A DNA stretch of 64,000 bases from Kitasatospora sp. MAA19. GTDB lineage: Bacteria; Actinomycetota; Actinomycetes; Streptomycetales; Streptomycetaceae. Every line of letters begins with the position of its first letter. The first letter of the stretch is position 1. Where the stretch lies: the NCBI RefSeq assembly GCF_029894125.1, contig NZ_JARXYZ010000008.1:124001-188000 (forward strand), written 5' to 3'. Below are positions 45,010 through 54,942 of this stretch, one piece after another. A program made the position numbers and the translations under genes. The notes under the pieces were generated by a model, which was given only the letters and a program-made list of their open reading frames with translations, was not told the origin of the DNA and ran no database searches.

Positions 45010-45669
45010 GTGAAGCGCGCACCCTGGGCGGCCCTGCTCGCCGTCGCCACCGTCCTCCCGCTCACGGCGAGCGCCGGCACCGCCGTCGCGGACACCCCGC
45101 CCCCCGCGCCCGCCTGCACCTACACCCCCGCGGTGCCGGCCGACAACTTCAAGGGCATCCCGGTCTTCGACGCCAAGAAGGCCGCCCAGCCCTACCGCGC
45201 CACCCTGCGCACCAGCCAGGGCGCGATCACCTTCCAGGCGTTGACCGACAAGGCACCCTGCACCACCTTCTCGTTCCGCTTCCTCGCCGAGCACGACTAC
45301 TTCGACCGCAGCCACTGCCACCGCCTCACCACCCAGCGGCTCTACGTCCTGCAGTGCGGCGACCCGACCGGCACCGGCAGCGGCGGCCCCGGCTACTCCT
45401 TCCCGGACGAGAACCTGACCGGCGCCACCTACCCGGCCGGGACCGTGGCGATGGCCAACGCCGGTCCGAACACCAACGGCAGCCAGTTCTTCTTCGTCTG
45501 GAAGGACACCAAGCTCTCCCCCGCCTACACCCCGTTCGGCCGGGTCACGGCGGGCCTGGACGTGCTGCAGAAGATCGCCGCCGGCGGCGAGGACGACCAG
45601 AACAACCCCGGCGACGGCTTCCCCAACCTCCCCGTGAACATCCGCCACGTGAAGATCAGCACCCACTGA
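45010..45669 (+). CDS. secreted cyclophilin-type peptidyl-prolyl isomerase
   Basis: GTG 45010 with GGAAGG 9 nt upstream gives 219 residues starting VKRAPWAALLAVATVLPLTA, a signal peptide cleaved near VAD-T (~32). The mature protein is a bacterial cyclophilin: YRATLRTSQGAITFQALTDK, FDRSHCHRLTT, GTVAMANAGPNTNGSQFFF and TPFGRVTAGLDVLQKI. The catalytic FHR Phe/Arg region reads SHCHRL, a modest change from the consensus FHRVI. It would assist folding of exported proteins. A hairpin at 45685-45719 follows. Confidence 0.88.
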   Translation: MKRAPWAALLAVATVLPLTASAGTAVADTPPPAPACTYTPAVPADNFKGIPVFDAKKAAQPYRATLRTSQGAITFQALTDKAPCTTFSFRFLAEHDYFDRSHCHRLTTQRLYVLQCGDPTGTGSGGPGYSFPDENLTGATYPAGTVAMANAGPNTNGSQFFFVWKDTKLSPAYTPFGRVTAGLDVLQKIAAGGEDDQNNPGDGFPNLPVNIRHVKISTH

Positions 45670-45684
45670 CCGAAGGCCCACCCC

Positions 45685-45719
45685 GTCGGCCGGGCTCCCG
45701 CGCCCACTGACCGGCCGAC
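45685..45719 (+). terminator. hairpin after the cyclophilin gene
   Basis: GTCGGCCGG (45685-45693) pairs with CCGGCCGAC (45711-45719) across a 17-base loop, 15 nt after the stop. Confidence 0.5.
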
Positions 45720-45781
45720 CGCCGCCCGCCGCTGCTCCCGTACGGTGACAGCACCAACGACACCGCACGGGAGCAGCGCAC

Positions 45782-46180
45782 ATGGACAGCCGGATCTGGG
45801 AGAGCGTCGACCACCTGGTCGCGTGGCTCGACGAGGAGAGCACGCAGTCGCCCCGGGAGAAACGCCTGCTGCGGATCCTCAAGCTCTCCGAGGAGGTCGG
45901 CGAGGTCGGCGCCGCGGTGATCGGCGCCACCGGCCAGAACCCGCGCAAGGGCGTCACCCACAGCTGGGAGGACGTCCAGCACGAGCTCTGCGACGTCGTC
46001 TTCTCCGCCCTCGTCGCCCTCCGGACGCTCACCCCCGACGCGGCCCGGGTCTTCGCCGACCGCCTCGCCTACGTCGAACAGCGCTCCGCCGCCTCCCGCC
46101 ACCCCGTGGACCGGGAGCGGAAGACGGCGGAGGAAAAGGAGGAGACAGAGAAGACGAAGGAGACGGAGCAGAAGCCCTAG
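45782..46180 (+). CDS. MazG-like NTP pyrophosphohydrolase
   Basis: 132 residues from ATG 45782 (GGGAGCAGC upstream). All-alpha NTP-pyrophosphatase fold: LKLSEEVGEVGAAVIGATG holds the first E-x-x-E metal-binding helix and WEDVQHELCDVVFSALVALR the E-x-x-D helix. Enzymes of this group remove pyrophosphate from nucleotides, often modified ones. The C-terminal ~30 residues are Glu/Lys/Thr-rich and look unstructured. Its TAG stop overlaps the TAG stop of the convergent reductase gene through the palindrome CTAG. Confidence 0.8.
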   Translation: MDSRIWESVDHLVAWLDEESTQSPREKRLLRILKLSEEVGEVGAAVIGATGQNPRKGVTHSWEDVQHELCDVVFSALVALRTLTPDAARVFADRLAYVEQRSAASRHPVDRERKTAEEKEETEKTKETEQKP

Positions 46181-47487
46181 GCGTTCGGCGCGACCTTCGC
46201 GAGGCCGTTGATGATGCGGTCCATCGCGTCGCCGCCCTGCGGGTCGGTGAGGTTGGCGAGCATCTTGAGGGTGAAGCGCATCAGCATCGGGTGGGTGAGG
46301 CCCCGCTGGGTGGCGAGCTGCATCACCTTGGGGTTGCCGATGAGCTTCACGAAGGCGCGGCCCATCGTGTAGTAGCCGCCGTAGACGTCCTTGAGGATGC
46401 GCGGGTAGCCCTGCAGGGCGCGCTCGCGTCCGGTCGCGGTGACCCGGGCGTGGGCCTGGACGATGACGCCGGCGACGATCTGACCGGATTCCATCGCGTA
46501 GGCGATGCCCTCGCCGTTGAACGGGTTGACCATGCCGCCCGCGTCGCCGACGAGCAGCAGGCCGCGGGTGTAGTGCGGCTGCCGGTTGAAGGCCATCGGC
46601 AGCGCGGCGCCGCGGATCGGGTCGGTCATGTTCTCGGGGGTGTAGCCCCACTCCTCCGGCATGCCGGCGCACCAGGCCTTGAGCACCTCGCGCCAGTCGA
46701 GTTCGCCGAACGCGGGCGAGGAGTTGAGGATGCCGAGGCCGACGTTGGAGGTGCCGTCGCCCATGCCGAAGACCCAGCCGTACCCGGGCAGCTGCCTGCG
46801 CTGGCCACCGCGGGTGTCCCACAGCTCCAGCCAGGACTCCAGGTAGTCGTCGTCGTGGCGCGGCGAGGTGAAGTACGTCCGGTAGGCGACGCCCATCGGG
46901 CGGTCCTCGCGGCGGTGCAGGCCCATGGCGAGGGAGAGCCGGGTGGAGTTGCCGTCGGCGGCGACCACCAGCGGGGCGCGGAAGGTGACCGGCCGCTTCT
47001 CGTCACCGAGCTTGGCGGTGACGCCGACGATCCGGCCGGTGCGGTCGTCCAGGACCGGCCCGCTGACGTTGCAGCGCTCGTAGAGCCGGGCGCCGGCCTT
47101 CTCGGCCTGACGGGCCAGCAGCTCGTCGAAGTCGGCGCGCTTGCGGACCAGGCCGTAGTCGGGGAAGGCGGACAGCTCGGGCCAGTCCAGCTCCAGCCGG
47201 ACGCCGCCGCCGATGATGCGCAGGCCCTTGTTGTGCAGCCAGCCGTTCTCGGTGGAGACGTCGATGCCCATGTCCACCAGCTGCTTGGTGGCGCGCGGGG
47301 TCAGGCCGTCACCGCAGACCTTCTCGCGCGGGAACGCGGTCTTCTCCAGCAGCAGCACGTCCAGCCCGGCCTGGGCGAGGTAGTACGCGGTGGTGGACCC
47401 GGCCGGGCCCGCGCCGACCACGATGACGTCGGCCGTGCTCTCGATCGGGCTGTCCGGCTTCGTCAGATCGGCTGCGGTCTCGGACAC
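46177..47487 (-). CDS. geranylgeranyl reductase-family flavoprotein (possible menaquinone reductase)
   Basis: GTG 47487 (AGGAGAG 10 nt upstream) gives 436 residues. N-terminal FAD-binding Rossmann motif VIVVGAGPAGSTTAYYLAQA (~21-40), KTAFPREKVCGDGLTPRA (the family CGDG segment), and the second FAD motif LLLVGDAGGMVNPFNGEGI. Members saturate isoprenoid chains; the mycobacterial homologue MenJ reduces one double bond of the menaquinone tail. Neighbouring menG and the mqn genes make a menaquinone role likely, but lipid or archaeol-like substrates cannot be excluded. Begins 194 nt downstream of menG, same strand. Confidence 0.88.
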   Translation of the reverse strand: MSETAADLTKPDSPIESTADVIVVGAGPAGSTTAYYLAQAGLDVLLLEKTAFPREKVCGDGLTPRATKQLVDMGIDVSTENGWLHNKGLRIIGGGVRLELDWPELSAFPDYGLVRKRADFDELLARQAEKAGARLYERCNVSGPVLDDRTGRIVGVTAKLGDEKRPVTFRAPLVVAADGNSTRLSLAMGLHRREDRPMGVAYRTYFTSPRHDDDYLESWLELWDTRGGQRRQLPGYGWVFGMGDGTSNVGLGILNSSPAFGELDWREVLKAWCAGMPEEWGYTPENMTDPIRGAALPMAFNRQPHYTRGLLLVGDAGGMVNPFNGEGIAYAMESGQIVAGVIVQAHARVTATGRERALQGYPRILKDVYGGYYTMGRAFVKLIGNPKVMQLATQRGLTHPMLMRFTLKMLANLTDPQGGDAMDRIINGLAKVAPNA

Positions 47488-47681
47488 GGTGGACACTCTC
47501 CTGGAGCTGCGGCTGGGGGACGGCTGCTTTTGTCTCCGGCAGTCTAGTTCCGTCCCCGCCGCCGGAAACGACCGCGCCCCCACCCCACCGGTCCCCCACC
47601 GCACCGGCCGCACCGGCCGCACCCGCGCCCCCCACCGCACCGGCCGCCCCCGCGCGCCCGCCGCCCGGGCCTGTCCGCCCG

Positions 47682-48377
47682 CTACCCGAGCTTGTACGCC
47701 CGGTGCAGCGCGACGATGCCGCCGGTGAGGTTGCGCCAGGCGACCTTGGACCAGCCGCTCTCCTGCAGCCGGGCGGCCAGCGCGGCCTGGTCGGGCCAGG
47801 CCCGGATGGACTCGGCGAGGTACACGTACGCGTCCGGGTTGCTGCTGACCGCGGTGGCGACCGGCGGCAGGGCGCGCATCAGGTACTCGGTGTAGACCGT
47901 CCGGAACGGCGTCCAGGTCGGGGTGGAGAACTCGCAGATCACCAGCTTGCCGCCGGGCTTGGTGACCCGCTGCATCTCGCGCAGCGCCGCGTCGGTGTCC
48001 TGGACGTTGCGCAGCGCGAAGGAGATCGTCACCGAGTCGAAGGTGTCGTCCGCGAACGGCAGCCGGGTGGCGTCGCCGGCGGTGAGCGCCAGTTCGGGGT
48101 GGCGGCTCTTGCCCTCGACGAGCATGCCGACGGAGAAGTCGCACGGGACGACCTGCGCGCCGGCCTCGGCGAAGGGCAGCGAGGAGGTGCCGGTACCGGC
48201 CCCGAGGTCGAGCACGAGGTCCCCCGGTCCGGCGGCCACCGCCTCGGCCACCGCCCGGCGCCAGGCACGGGCCTGGCCGAGGGACAGCACGTCGTTGGTG
48301 CGGTCGTACTTGGCCGCGACGTCGTCGAACATGGCGGCGACTTCGTGCGGCTGCTTGTCCAGAGAGGCTCGGGTCAC
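47682..48377 (-). CDS. menG: demethylmenaquinone methyltransferase (UbiE/MenG)
   Basis: 231 residues from GTG 48377 with GGGGGC upstream. UbiE/COQ5 family: [20 protein letters not shown] near the N-terminus, SAM motif [41 protein letters not shown], and [19 protein letters not shown] with [14 protein letters not shown]. It performs the final C-methylation of demethylmenaquinone, a step shared by the classical and futalosine routes. Upstream neighbour genes on the same strand are spaced by more than 100 bp. Confidence 0.93.
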   Translation of the reverse strand: MTRASLDKQPHEVAAMFDDVAAKYDRTNDVLSLGQARAWRRAVAEAVAAGPGDLVLDLGAGTGTSSLPFAEAGAQVVPCDFSVGMLVEGKSRHPELALTAGDATRLPFADDTFDSVTISFALRNVQDTDAALREMQRVTKPGGKLVICEFSTPTWTPFRTVYTEYLMRALPPVATAVSSNPDAYVYLAESIRAWPDQAALAARLQESGWSKVAWRNLTGGIVALHRAYKLG

Positions 48378-48511
48378 GCCCCCATTGTTCACCCTCGCGC
48401 CGGCGCCCGGACCAAGGGGGCACGCCGGGCACGTCCGGCACCCGCCGGACGGGCCGGCCGGCCCGGGTGGGCCCACCCGTCCGAACGGGCCCGCCAGCCC
48501 GGCCGCCCCCG

Positions 48512-49099
48512 TCAGTGCTGCGCGCGCCGACCGCCCGCGCGCCGTCGGCGCCGGGAGCGCTTGCCGTGGGTTATCGCGGGCATCCCGTCGGCCAGCGCCC
48601 CGGTCGCCAGCGCGACGGTGGCGGCCAGCCGGCCCTGCCCGGCGCGGACCGCCAGGGCCCGCCGGTGCCGCCGGATCCGCAGCACGCAGATCACGAACAT
48701 CCCGACCGCGACCGGCACGCTGAAGCGGGCCAGGCCGATACCGACCGGCTGCGGGTAGGTGTCGCCGCAGATCCGCACCGCGCCCGGGTCGTCGGCAGCG
48801 TGCTCCAGGCAGACCTGGTCGCCGATCTTGGCGCCGTCGGCGAGCGGCAGCGCGGCGGCGGTGTGGGACTGGCCGCCGGCCCGGTAGCTGACGGCGCTGT
48901 AGGAGCCGCCGCCGGTGGGGAGCTGGGTGACGACGCCCTCGGCTCTCACCGGGTGGGCGCCGATCCGGTCGGCCTGGTCGGCCTGGCGCCAACCGAGCAG
49001 GCACATGCCGACGGCCAGCACGGCGCTGAGCACGGCGGCGAGGTACCAACCACGGCCCATCCGCGGGGATCGCGGCGGGGGAACGGTCGCGGATCGCAT
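48512..49099 (-). CDS. DUF3592-like two-span membrane protein
   Basis: 195 residues from ATG 49099 (AGGACAGGA upstream). A first membrane span at ~18-36 ([20 protein letters not shown]), an external beta-rich part of ~85 residues ([40 protein letters not shown]) and a second span at ~125-142 ([15 protein letters not shown]), then a basic cytoplasmic tail ([18 protein letters not shown]). The layout resembles DUF3592 proteins; two cysteines in the external part could form a disulphide. Function unknown. Confidence 0.65.
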   Translation of the reverse strand: MRSATVPPPRSPRMGRGWYLAAVLSAVLAVGMCLLGWRQADQADRIGAHPVRAEGVVTQLPTGGGSYSAVSYRAGGQSHTAAALPLADGAKIGDQVCLEHAADDPGAVRICGDTYPQPVGIGLARFSVPVAVGMFVICVLRIRRHRRALAVRAGQGRLAATVALATGALADGMPAITHGKRSRRRRRAGGRRAQH

Positions 49100-49347
49100 G
49101 GTTCCTGTCCTGGCTTGCCGTCGGGGCCTGGGACGTGGCCCCGCCACCCGCGGGCACGGGCGGTGATGTGGTGAGGGTACGGAGTGAGCTGTCCGGGATC
49201 GTATCCGCTGGCGGGCCCTCAGGTCACGGCGAAGGGGGAATCACCCCGCCGGGTGGACACCGGAGTTCGGCGGCACACGAAGGAAGTCGCGTACGCCGCA
49301 AGGAAGTCCGGCTACCGGCGAGTACGCCGCACCCGCGCCGGTCCCGC

Positions 49348-49989
49348 TCAGCGCCGCCGGTACACCAGCCGCCCGCCCAGCACGGCGGCCAGGCAGCCGC
49401 CCGGCAGCGGCACGGCGAAGCCCTCCCCAACAGCGGGGAACACCACGAAGTCGGCCCGGCCGCCCGCCGCCACCCGCCCGTGCACGGCCGCCGCGAACGG
49501 CAGCACCGCCAACGGGTCCAGCGGGCCGTCCCCGGCGTCCCCCTCGTCCGGGGCGCCCGGCAGCACGACCAGCCCGGAGCGCGCCACCGCCGTCCGCACC
49601 GCTGCCCGCTCGAACGGCCCGGCCACCGCCGTCACCCCGAAGCCGAGCATCCGCTGCAGCCCGCGCCGGGCGCTCGCCCCGCACCGGGCGTCATCAACCG
49701 AGCCGACCAGCCCGCCCGCCACCGGCTCGACGCCGACCTCCTCGCGCGGGTCCGGGTGGTAGTCGCGCTCCAACAGCCGGTGCCCGTACGGGTTGCGCAG
49801 CCCGGGGGTGAGCACGGCGGCACCCCAGTCCCGCAGCCGCGCCTGCGGGTGCGCGGCGGCCAGCTCCCGGTACGGCCCGACGGCCTCGATCCGGTCGCCG
49901 CGCACCAGCACCGCCCCGTCCGGGAGGGACGGGGCGGCGGGGTCGGCCGGGTCGGGCAGCACCAGGGCCGCCCGGTGCAGGGTCAGCAC
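49348..49989 (-). CDS. imidazolonepropionase-like (amidohydrolase-related) protein next to mqnC
   Basis: 213 residues from ATG 49989, 16 nt downstream of the mqnC stop, so co-transcribed with it. The N-terminus resembles the beta-sandwich of amidohydrolases (LVLPDPADPAAPSLPDGAVL then VRGDRIEAVGPYREL, AAVLTPGLRNPYGH), and the C-terminus closes the same sandwich (FVVFPAVGEGFAVPLPGGCL, LGGRLVYRRR). The metal-binding HxH of active enzymes is missing (the site reads NPYGH), and the middle is shortened, so it is probably not a hydrolase. This gene accompanies mqnC in streptomycetes; a role in menaquinone synthesis is suspected, not shown. Confidence 0.75.
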   Translation of the reverse strand: MLTLHRAALVLPDPADPAAPSLPDGAVLVRGDRIEAVGPYRELAAAHPQARLRDWGAAVLTPGLRNPYGHRLLERDYHPDPREEVGVEPVAGGLVGSVDDARCGASARRGLQRMLGFGVTAVAGPFERAAVRTAVARSGLVVLPGAPDEGDAGDGPLDPLAVLPFAAAVHGRVAAGGRADFVVFPAVGEGFAVPLPGGCLAAVLGGRLVYRRR

Positions 49990-50005
49990 GGCGGTGGCCC
50001 TGGCC

Positions 50006-51226
50006 TCAGTTGTCCAGGATCTTCAGCTCGGGGTGCGCGGTGCCGCCCTCGATCGCGGTGGAGGCGATGTGCGAGGCGACCCGCGGGTCCACCGGGTCGT
50101 TCGCCGGGTCGTCCAGCACCCGCAGGTGCTCGTACGTGGTCGAGCGCTGCGCCGGGACGCGGTCGGCGGCCCGGATGAGGTGGATCAGCTCGGTGAGGTT
50201 GGAGCGGTGCTTGGCGCCAGCCGCCGAGACCACGTTCTCCTCCAGCATGACCGAGCCGAGGTCGTCCGCGCCGTAGTGCAGCGACAGCTGGCCGGCCTCC
50301 TTGCCGGTGGTGAGCCAGGAGCCCTGGATGTGGGCGACGTTGTCGAGGAACAGGCGGGCGATCGCGATCATCCGCAGGTACTCGAAGACGGTGGCCTGCG
50401 TCGAGCCCTTCAGGTGGTTGTTCTGCGGCTGGTAGGTGTACGGGATGAAGGCCCGGAAGCCGCCGGTGCGGTCCTGCACGTCGCGGATCATCCGCAGGTG
50501 CTCGATCCGCTCGGCGTTGGTCTCGCCGGTGCCCATCAGCATGGTGGAGGTGGACTCCACGCCGAGGCCGTGCGAGACCTCCATGATCTCCAGCCAGCGC
50601 TCGCCGGACTCCTTGAGCGGGGCGATCGCCTTGCGCGGCCGCTCGGGCAGCAGTTCGGCGCCGGCGCCGGCGAAGGAGTCCAGGCCGGCCCGGTGGATCC
50701 GGGTGATGGCCTCCTCGATCGAGACGCCCGAGATCCGGGACATGTGCTCGACCTCGGAGGCGCCCAGGGAGTGGATCACCAGCTGCGGGAAGTCCGCCTT
50801 GATCGCCGCGAACGCGCGCTCGTAGTACTCCACCCCGTAGTCCGGGTGGTGGCCGCCCTGGAACATGATCTGGGTGCCGCCCAGTTCGACGGTCTCGGCG
50901 CAGCGGCGCAGGATCTCGTCGAGCTCGCGGGACCAGCCCTTGTCACTCTTCGGCGGCACGTAGAAGGCGCAGAACTTGCACGCCGTCACGCACACGTTGG
51001 TGTAGTTGATGTTGCGCTCGATGATGTACGTCGCGATGTGCTCGGTACCGGCGTAGCGGCGGCGGCGCACCGCGTCGGCGGCGGAGCCGAGCGCGTGCAG
51101 CGGCGCCGAGCGGTACAGCTCCAGCGCCTCCTCCGGGGTGATCCGGCCACCGCCGGCGGCCCGGTCGAGCACGGCCTGCAGGTCGGTGCTGGGCGCATCG
51201 AGGGTGGTCGCTGCGAGCTCGGTCAC
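50006..51226 (-). CDS. mqnC: cyclic dehypoxanthinyl futalosine synthase
   Basis: 406 residues from GTG 51226 with AGAAGG upstream. Radical-SAM enzyme: cluster motif CVTACKFC (Cys79, Cys83, Cys86) in NINYTNVCVTACKFCAFYVP, then GGTQIMFQGGHHPDYGVEYY and GMGTETNAER-like LMGTGETNAERIEHL. The C-terminal part (HYGADDLGSVMLEENVVSAA) is characteristic of MqnC/MqnE/CofH-type enzymes. It closes the ring of dehypoxanthine futalosine on the way to menaquinone. Partner mqnA is two genes away; mqnB, mqnD and mqnE are not in the window. Confidence 0.95.
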   Translation of the reverse strand: MTELAATTLDAPSTDLQAVLDRAAGGGRITPEEALELYRSAPLHALGSAADAVRRRRYAGTEHIATYIIERNINYTNVCVTACKFCAFYVPPKSDKGWSRELDEILRRCAETVELGGTQIMFQGGHHPDYGVEYYERAFAAIKADFPQLVIHSLGASEVEHMSRISGVSIEEAITRIHRAGLDSFAGAGAELLPERPRKAIAPLKESGERWLEIMEVSHGLGVESTSTMLMGTGETNAERIEHLRMIRDVQDRTGGFRAFIPYTYQPQNNHLKGSTQATVFEYLRMIAIARLFLDNVAHIQGSWLTTGKEAGQLSLHYGADDLGSVMLEENVVSAAGAKHRSNLTELIHLIRAADRVPAQRSTTYEHLRVLDDPANDPVDPRVASHIASTAIEGGTAHPELKILDN

Positions 51227-51338
51227 CTGGCGGCCTTCTCTCTCTCGGATACTGCTGTTCTCGGCGCTGCCGGACCCCGGACGACGGGCGCCCGGGTACG
51301 GCCGAACCAGCCTACGCCAGGCCTTTCCGGCGTCCGCG

Positions 51339-53045
51339 TCAGCCCGCTGCCCCGTCGACTTTGCGCAGGGTGCCGACCGGGTTTCCGGCCGCCGGGTCGG
51401 CGGAGCTGAAGCGGATCGTGCCGTCGCCCTGCAGGGTGAGCGTCTCCGCGTTCGCGCCGCCGGTGCAGGCGCCGGGCAGCGAGGAGCGGACCAGCCGGGA
51501 GGCGAACACGAGCTTGGTGTCGGACACCGACCTGAGCGTCCAGGCGCCCTCGCAGCTCAGCGGGATCAGGCCGGTGAGGGCGTTGCGGCTGGTGGTGTTC
51601 TCCTGGCCGATCGCGGCCGGGCCGATGGTGAGCGTGGTGGTGCCGGCGGGCACGCCCTTGTCCGTGACCATGTCCCCGCGCCAGGTGCCCAGGAACCCGG
51701 CCGGCACCACGCTCGGCCCGCCCGTCCCGCTGCCCGTCCCGGGCGACGGGGCGGCGGAGGTGCGGTCGGCGGCGGTCGGGGACGGCGCCGGCCTCGGCCC
51801 CGCGCTCCCGGAACCGCCGTCCCCTGTGGGCGCCGTCGGCCCGGCGACCACCCCCGGTCCCGGATCCGCCCGGTGCAGCCACGCGTACACCCCGTACCCG
51901 CCGCCCCCGAGCGCCAGCAGCGCGAGCACCACCGCCACCACGAGCCCGGCCCGCCCCGGCCGCCGCCGCCCGGGCTTCACAGCCTCGCCCGTACCTCCGC
52001 CCGCGCCCGCGCCCACACCCGGCACCAGCGTCGGCGTCCGCACCACCGGCGTCTCCTCGGCCGCCGCCCCGATCAGCGGCTGTGCCCCGACCACCGGCGA
52101 AGCCCCGCCCGCCACCGGAACCCCGACCGACGAAGCCCCGTCCCCCTCCAGATCCAGCAGCCCCACCGCACCGCGCCCCACCGCCGCCGCCAGTGCCGGC
52201 GGCAGCCAACCGCCCTGCCCCAGCCGGGCGGTGGCCGTGCCGTCCGGGTCCAGCGCGGCCCGGAGCGCACCCGGGGTGGGGCGGGCGGCCGGGTCCTTGG
52301 CCAGGCAGTCGAGGACGAGCGTGCGCAGCGGCCCGGCCAGGTCGGCGACGTCCGGTTCCTCGTGCAGCACCCGGTAGAGCAGGACGGCGGCGCTCACCCC
52401 CTCGCCGAAGGGGTGCACCCCGGTGGCGGCGAAGGCGAGGACGGCGCCGAGCGAGAAGACGTCGCCGGCCGGCCCGACGGTCTGCCCGTTCGCCTGCTCG
52501 GGCGGCATGAAGCCGGGCGAGCCGACCACGTACCCGGACCGGGTGAAGCCGCTGGTCGCGTCGAGCGCGCGGGCGATCCCGAAGTCGATCAGCCGCGGAC
52601 CGTCCAGGGTCAGCAGCACGTTGGACGGTTTGACGTCGCGGTGCACCAGGCCGAGCCCGTGGACGTGGGCGAGCGCCTCGGCGAGCCCGACGCCGAGGGC
52701 GCGCACGGCCGGCTCGGGCAGCGGCCCGAAGTCCCGGACGGCGTCGCCGAGCGCCGGACCGGCCACGTAGCCGGTGGCGACCCAGGGGTGCTCGCCCTCG
52801 GTGTCCGCGTCCAGGACGGGTGCGGTCCAGGCGCCGCCGACCCGCCGGGCGGCGGCCACCTCCTGCCGGAAGCGGGCGCGGAACTCGGCGTCGTCCGCGA
52901 GTTCGCCGCGCACCACCTTGACGGCCACGGTGCGCCCGCCCGCCGTCCGGCCGAGGTAGACGCGGCCCATGCCGCCCGCGCCGAGCCGCCGCAGCAGCCG
53001 GTAGGCGCCCACTTGCCGCGGGTCGTCCGACCCCAGTGCCCGCAT
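51339..53045 (-). CDS. transmembrane Ser/Thr protein kinase (PknB-like)
   Basis: 568 residues from ATG 53045 (GAGGGGAG 10 nt upstream). Kinase domain ~14-270: glycine loop LGAGGMGRVYLG, Lys43 (VAVKVVRG), catalytic HRDVKPSN (His135-Asp137), DFGIA (154-158), activation-loop GSPGFMPPEQ. A Pro-rich spacer is followed by one membrane span at ~365-388 (GLVVAVVLALLALGGGGYGV), a Ser/Pro/Thr linker, and an extracellular ~125-residue beta-rich domain (FLGTWRGDMVTDKGVPAGTT, two cysteines). No PASTA repeats. It lies between mqnA and mqnC on the same strand and may be expressed with them. Target and ligand unknown. Confidence 0.9.
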   Translation of the reverse strand: MRALGSDDPRQVGAYRLLRRLGAGGMGRVYLGRTAGGRTVAVKVVRGELADDAEFRARFRQEVAAARRVGGAWTAPVLDADTEGEHPWVATGYVAGPALGDAVRDFGPLPEPAVRALGVGLAEALAHVHGLGLVHRDVKPSNVLLTLDGPRLIDFGIARALDATSGFTRSGYVVGSPGFMPPEQANGQTVGPAGDVFSLGAVLAFAATGVHPFGEGVSAAVLLYRVLHEEPDVADLAGPLRTLVLDCLAKDPAARPTPGALRAALDPDGTATARLGQGGWLPPALAAAVGRGAVGLLDLEGDGASSVGVPVAGGASPVVGAQPLIGAAAEETPVVRTPTLVPGVGAGAGGGTGEAVKPGRRRPGRAGLVVAVVLALLALGGGGYGVYAWLHRADPGPGVVAGPTAPTGDGGSGSAGPRPAPSPTAADRTSAAPSPGTGSGTGGPSVVPAGFLGTWRGDMVTDKGVPAGTTTLTIGPAAIGQENTTSRNALTGLIPLSCEGAWTLRSVSDTKLVFASRLVRSSLPGACTGGANAETLTLQGDGTIRFSSADPAAGNPVGTLRKVDGAAG

Positions 53046-53175
53046 GCCCGCCACGCTCCCCTCGCGCCGTGGGCGCGCGGCCGTCCGGCCGCGTCCGCCG
53101 CCCCGGGCGCGTCCGGCGGTCGGCCCGCACGACGTGCCCGGGAGCAGACCGTACCGGGCGGGGGCCGCCCCGCGC

Positions 53176-54520
<1,345 letters not shown>

Positions 54521-54724
54521 ATGGCCACGGGAACCGTCAAGTGGTTCAACGCTGAGAAGGGCTTCGGCTTCATCGCCCAGGAGGGCGGCGGCCCCGACGT
54601 CTTCGTCCACTACTCCGCCATCAACGCGAGCGGCTTCCGCTCGCTGGAGGAGAACCAGGCGGTGAGCTTTGACGTCACCCAGGGCCCGAAGGGCCCGCAG
54701 GCGGAGAACGTCGTCGCTATCTGA
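54521..54724 (+). CDS. cold-shock protein (CspA-like)
   Basis: 67 residues from ATG 54521 with AAGGAGAA upstream. Complete OB-fold cold-shock domain: [19 protein letters not shown] (RNP1), DVFVHYSAI (RNP2), [17 protein letters not shown]. Binds single-stranded RNA/DNA and melts RNA secondary structure. Probably abundant; regulated through its long leader. A strong hairpin (54817-54843) terminates it. Confidence 0.97.
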   Translation: MATGTVKWFNAEKGFGFIAQEGGGPDVFVHYSAINASGFRSLEENQAVSFDVTQGPKGPQAENVVAI

Positions 54725-54816
54725 CCATCTTCTGATGTTCTGATCGCTCGGGACCCCACCGGGTCCGTCGACGGCCCCCGACGGCCGTCACCCACGAGCA
54801 CAAGAGCAACACCCAA

Positions 54817-54843
54817 GGGGGCCCGCCCGACCGGCGGGCCCCC
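54817..54843 (+). terminator. terminator of the cold-shock gene
   Basis: GGGGGCCCGCC pairs with GGCGGGCCCCC around a 5-base loop, followed by TGCCTTTTCC. Confidence 0.85.
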
Positions 54844-54876
54844 TGCCTTTTCCGGCCTAGGCGGCCGGTGGCAGAA

Positions 54877-54920
54877 CGAGGCCCGCCCCCCGCACCGAGT
54901 GGTGCGGGGGGCGGGCCTCG
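54877..54920. terminator. 20-bp-stem terminator downstream of the symporter gene
   Basis: A perfect 20-bp stem (54877-54896 with 54901-54920) and GAGT loop between the convergent cold-shock and symporter genes. Confidence 0.85.
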
Positions 54921-54942
54921 TCGTGTGCCGGGCCGGCGGGGG

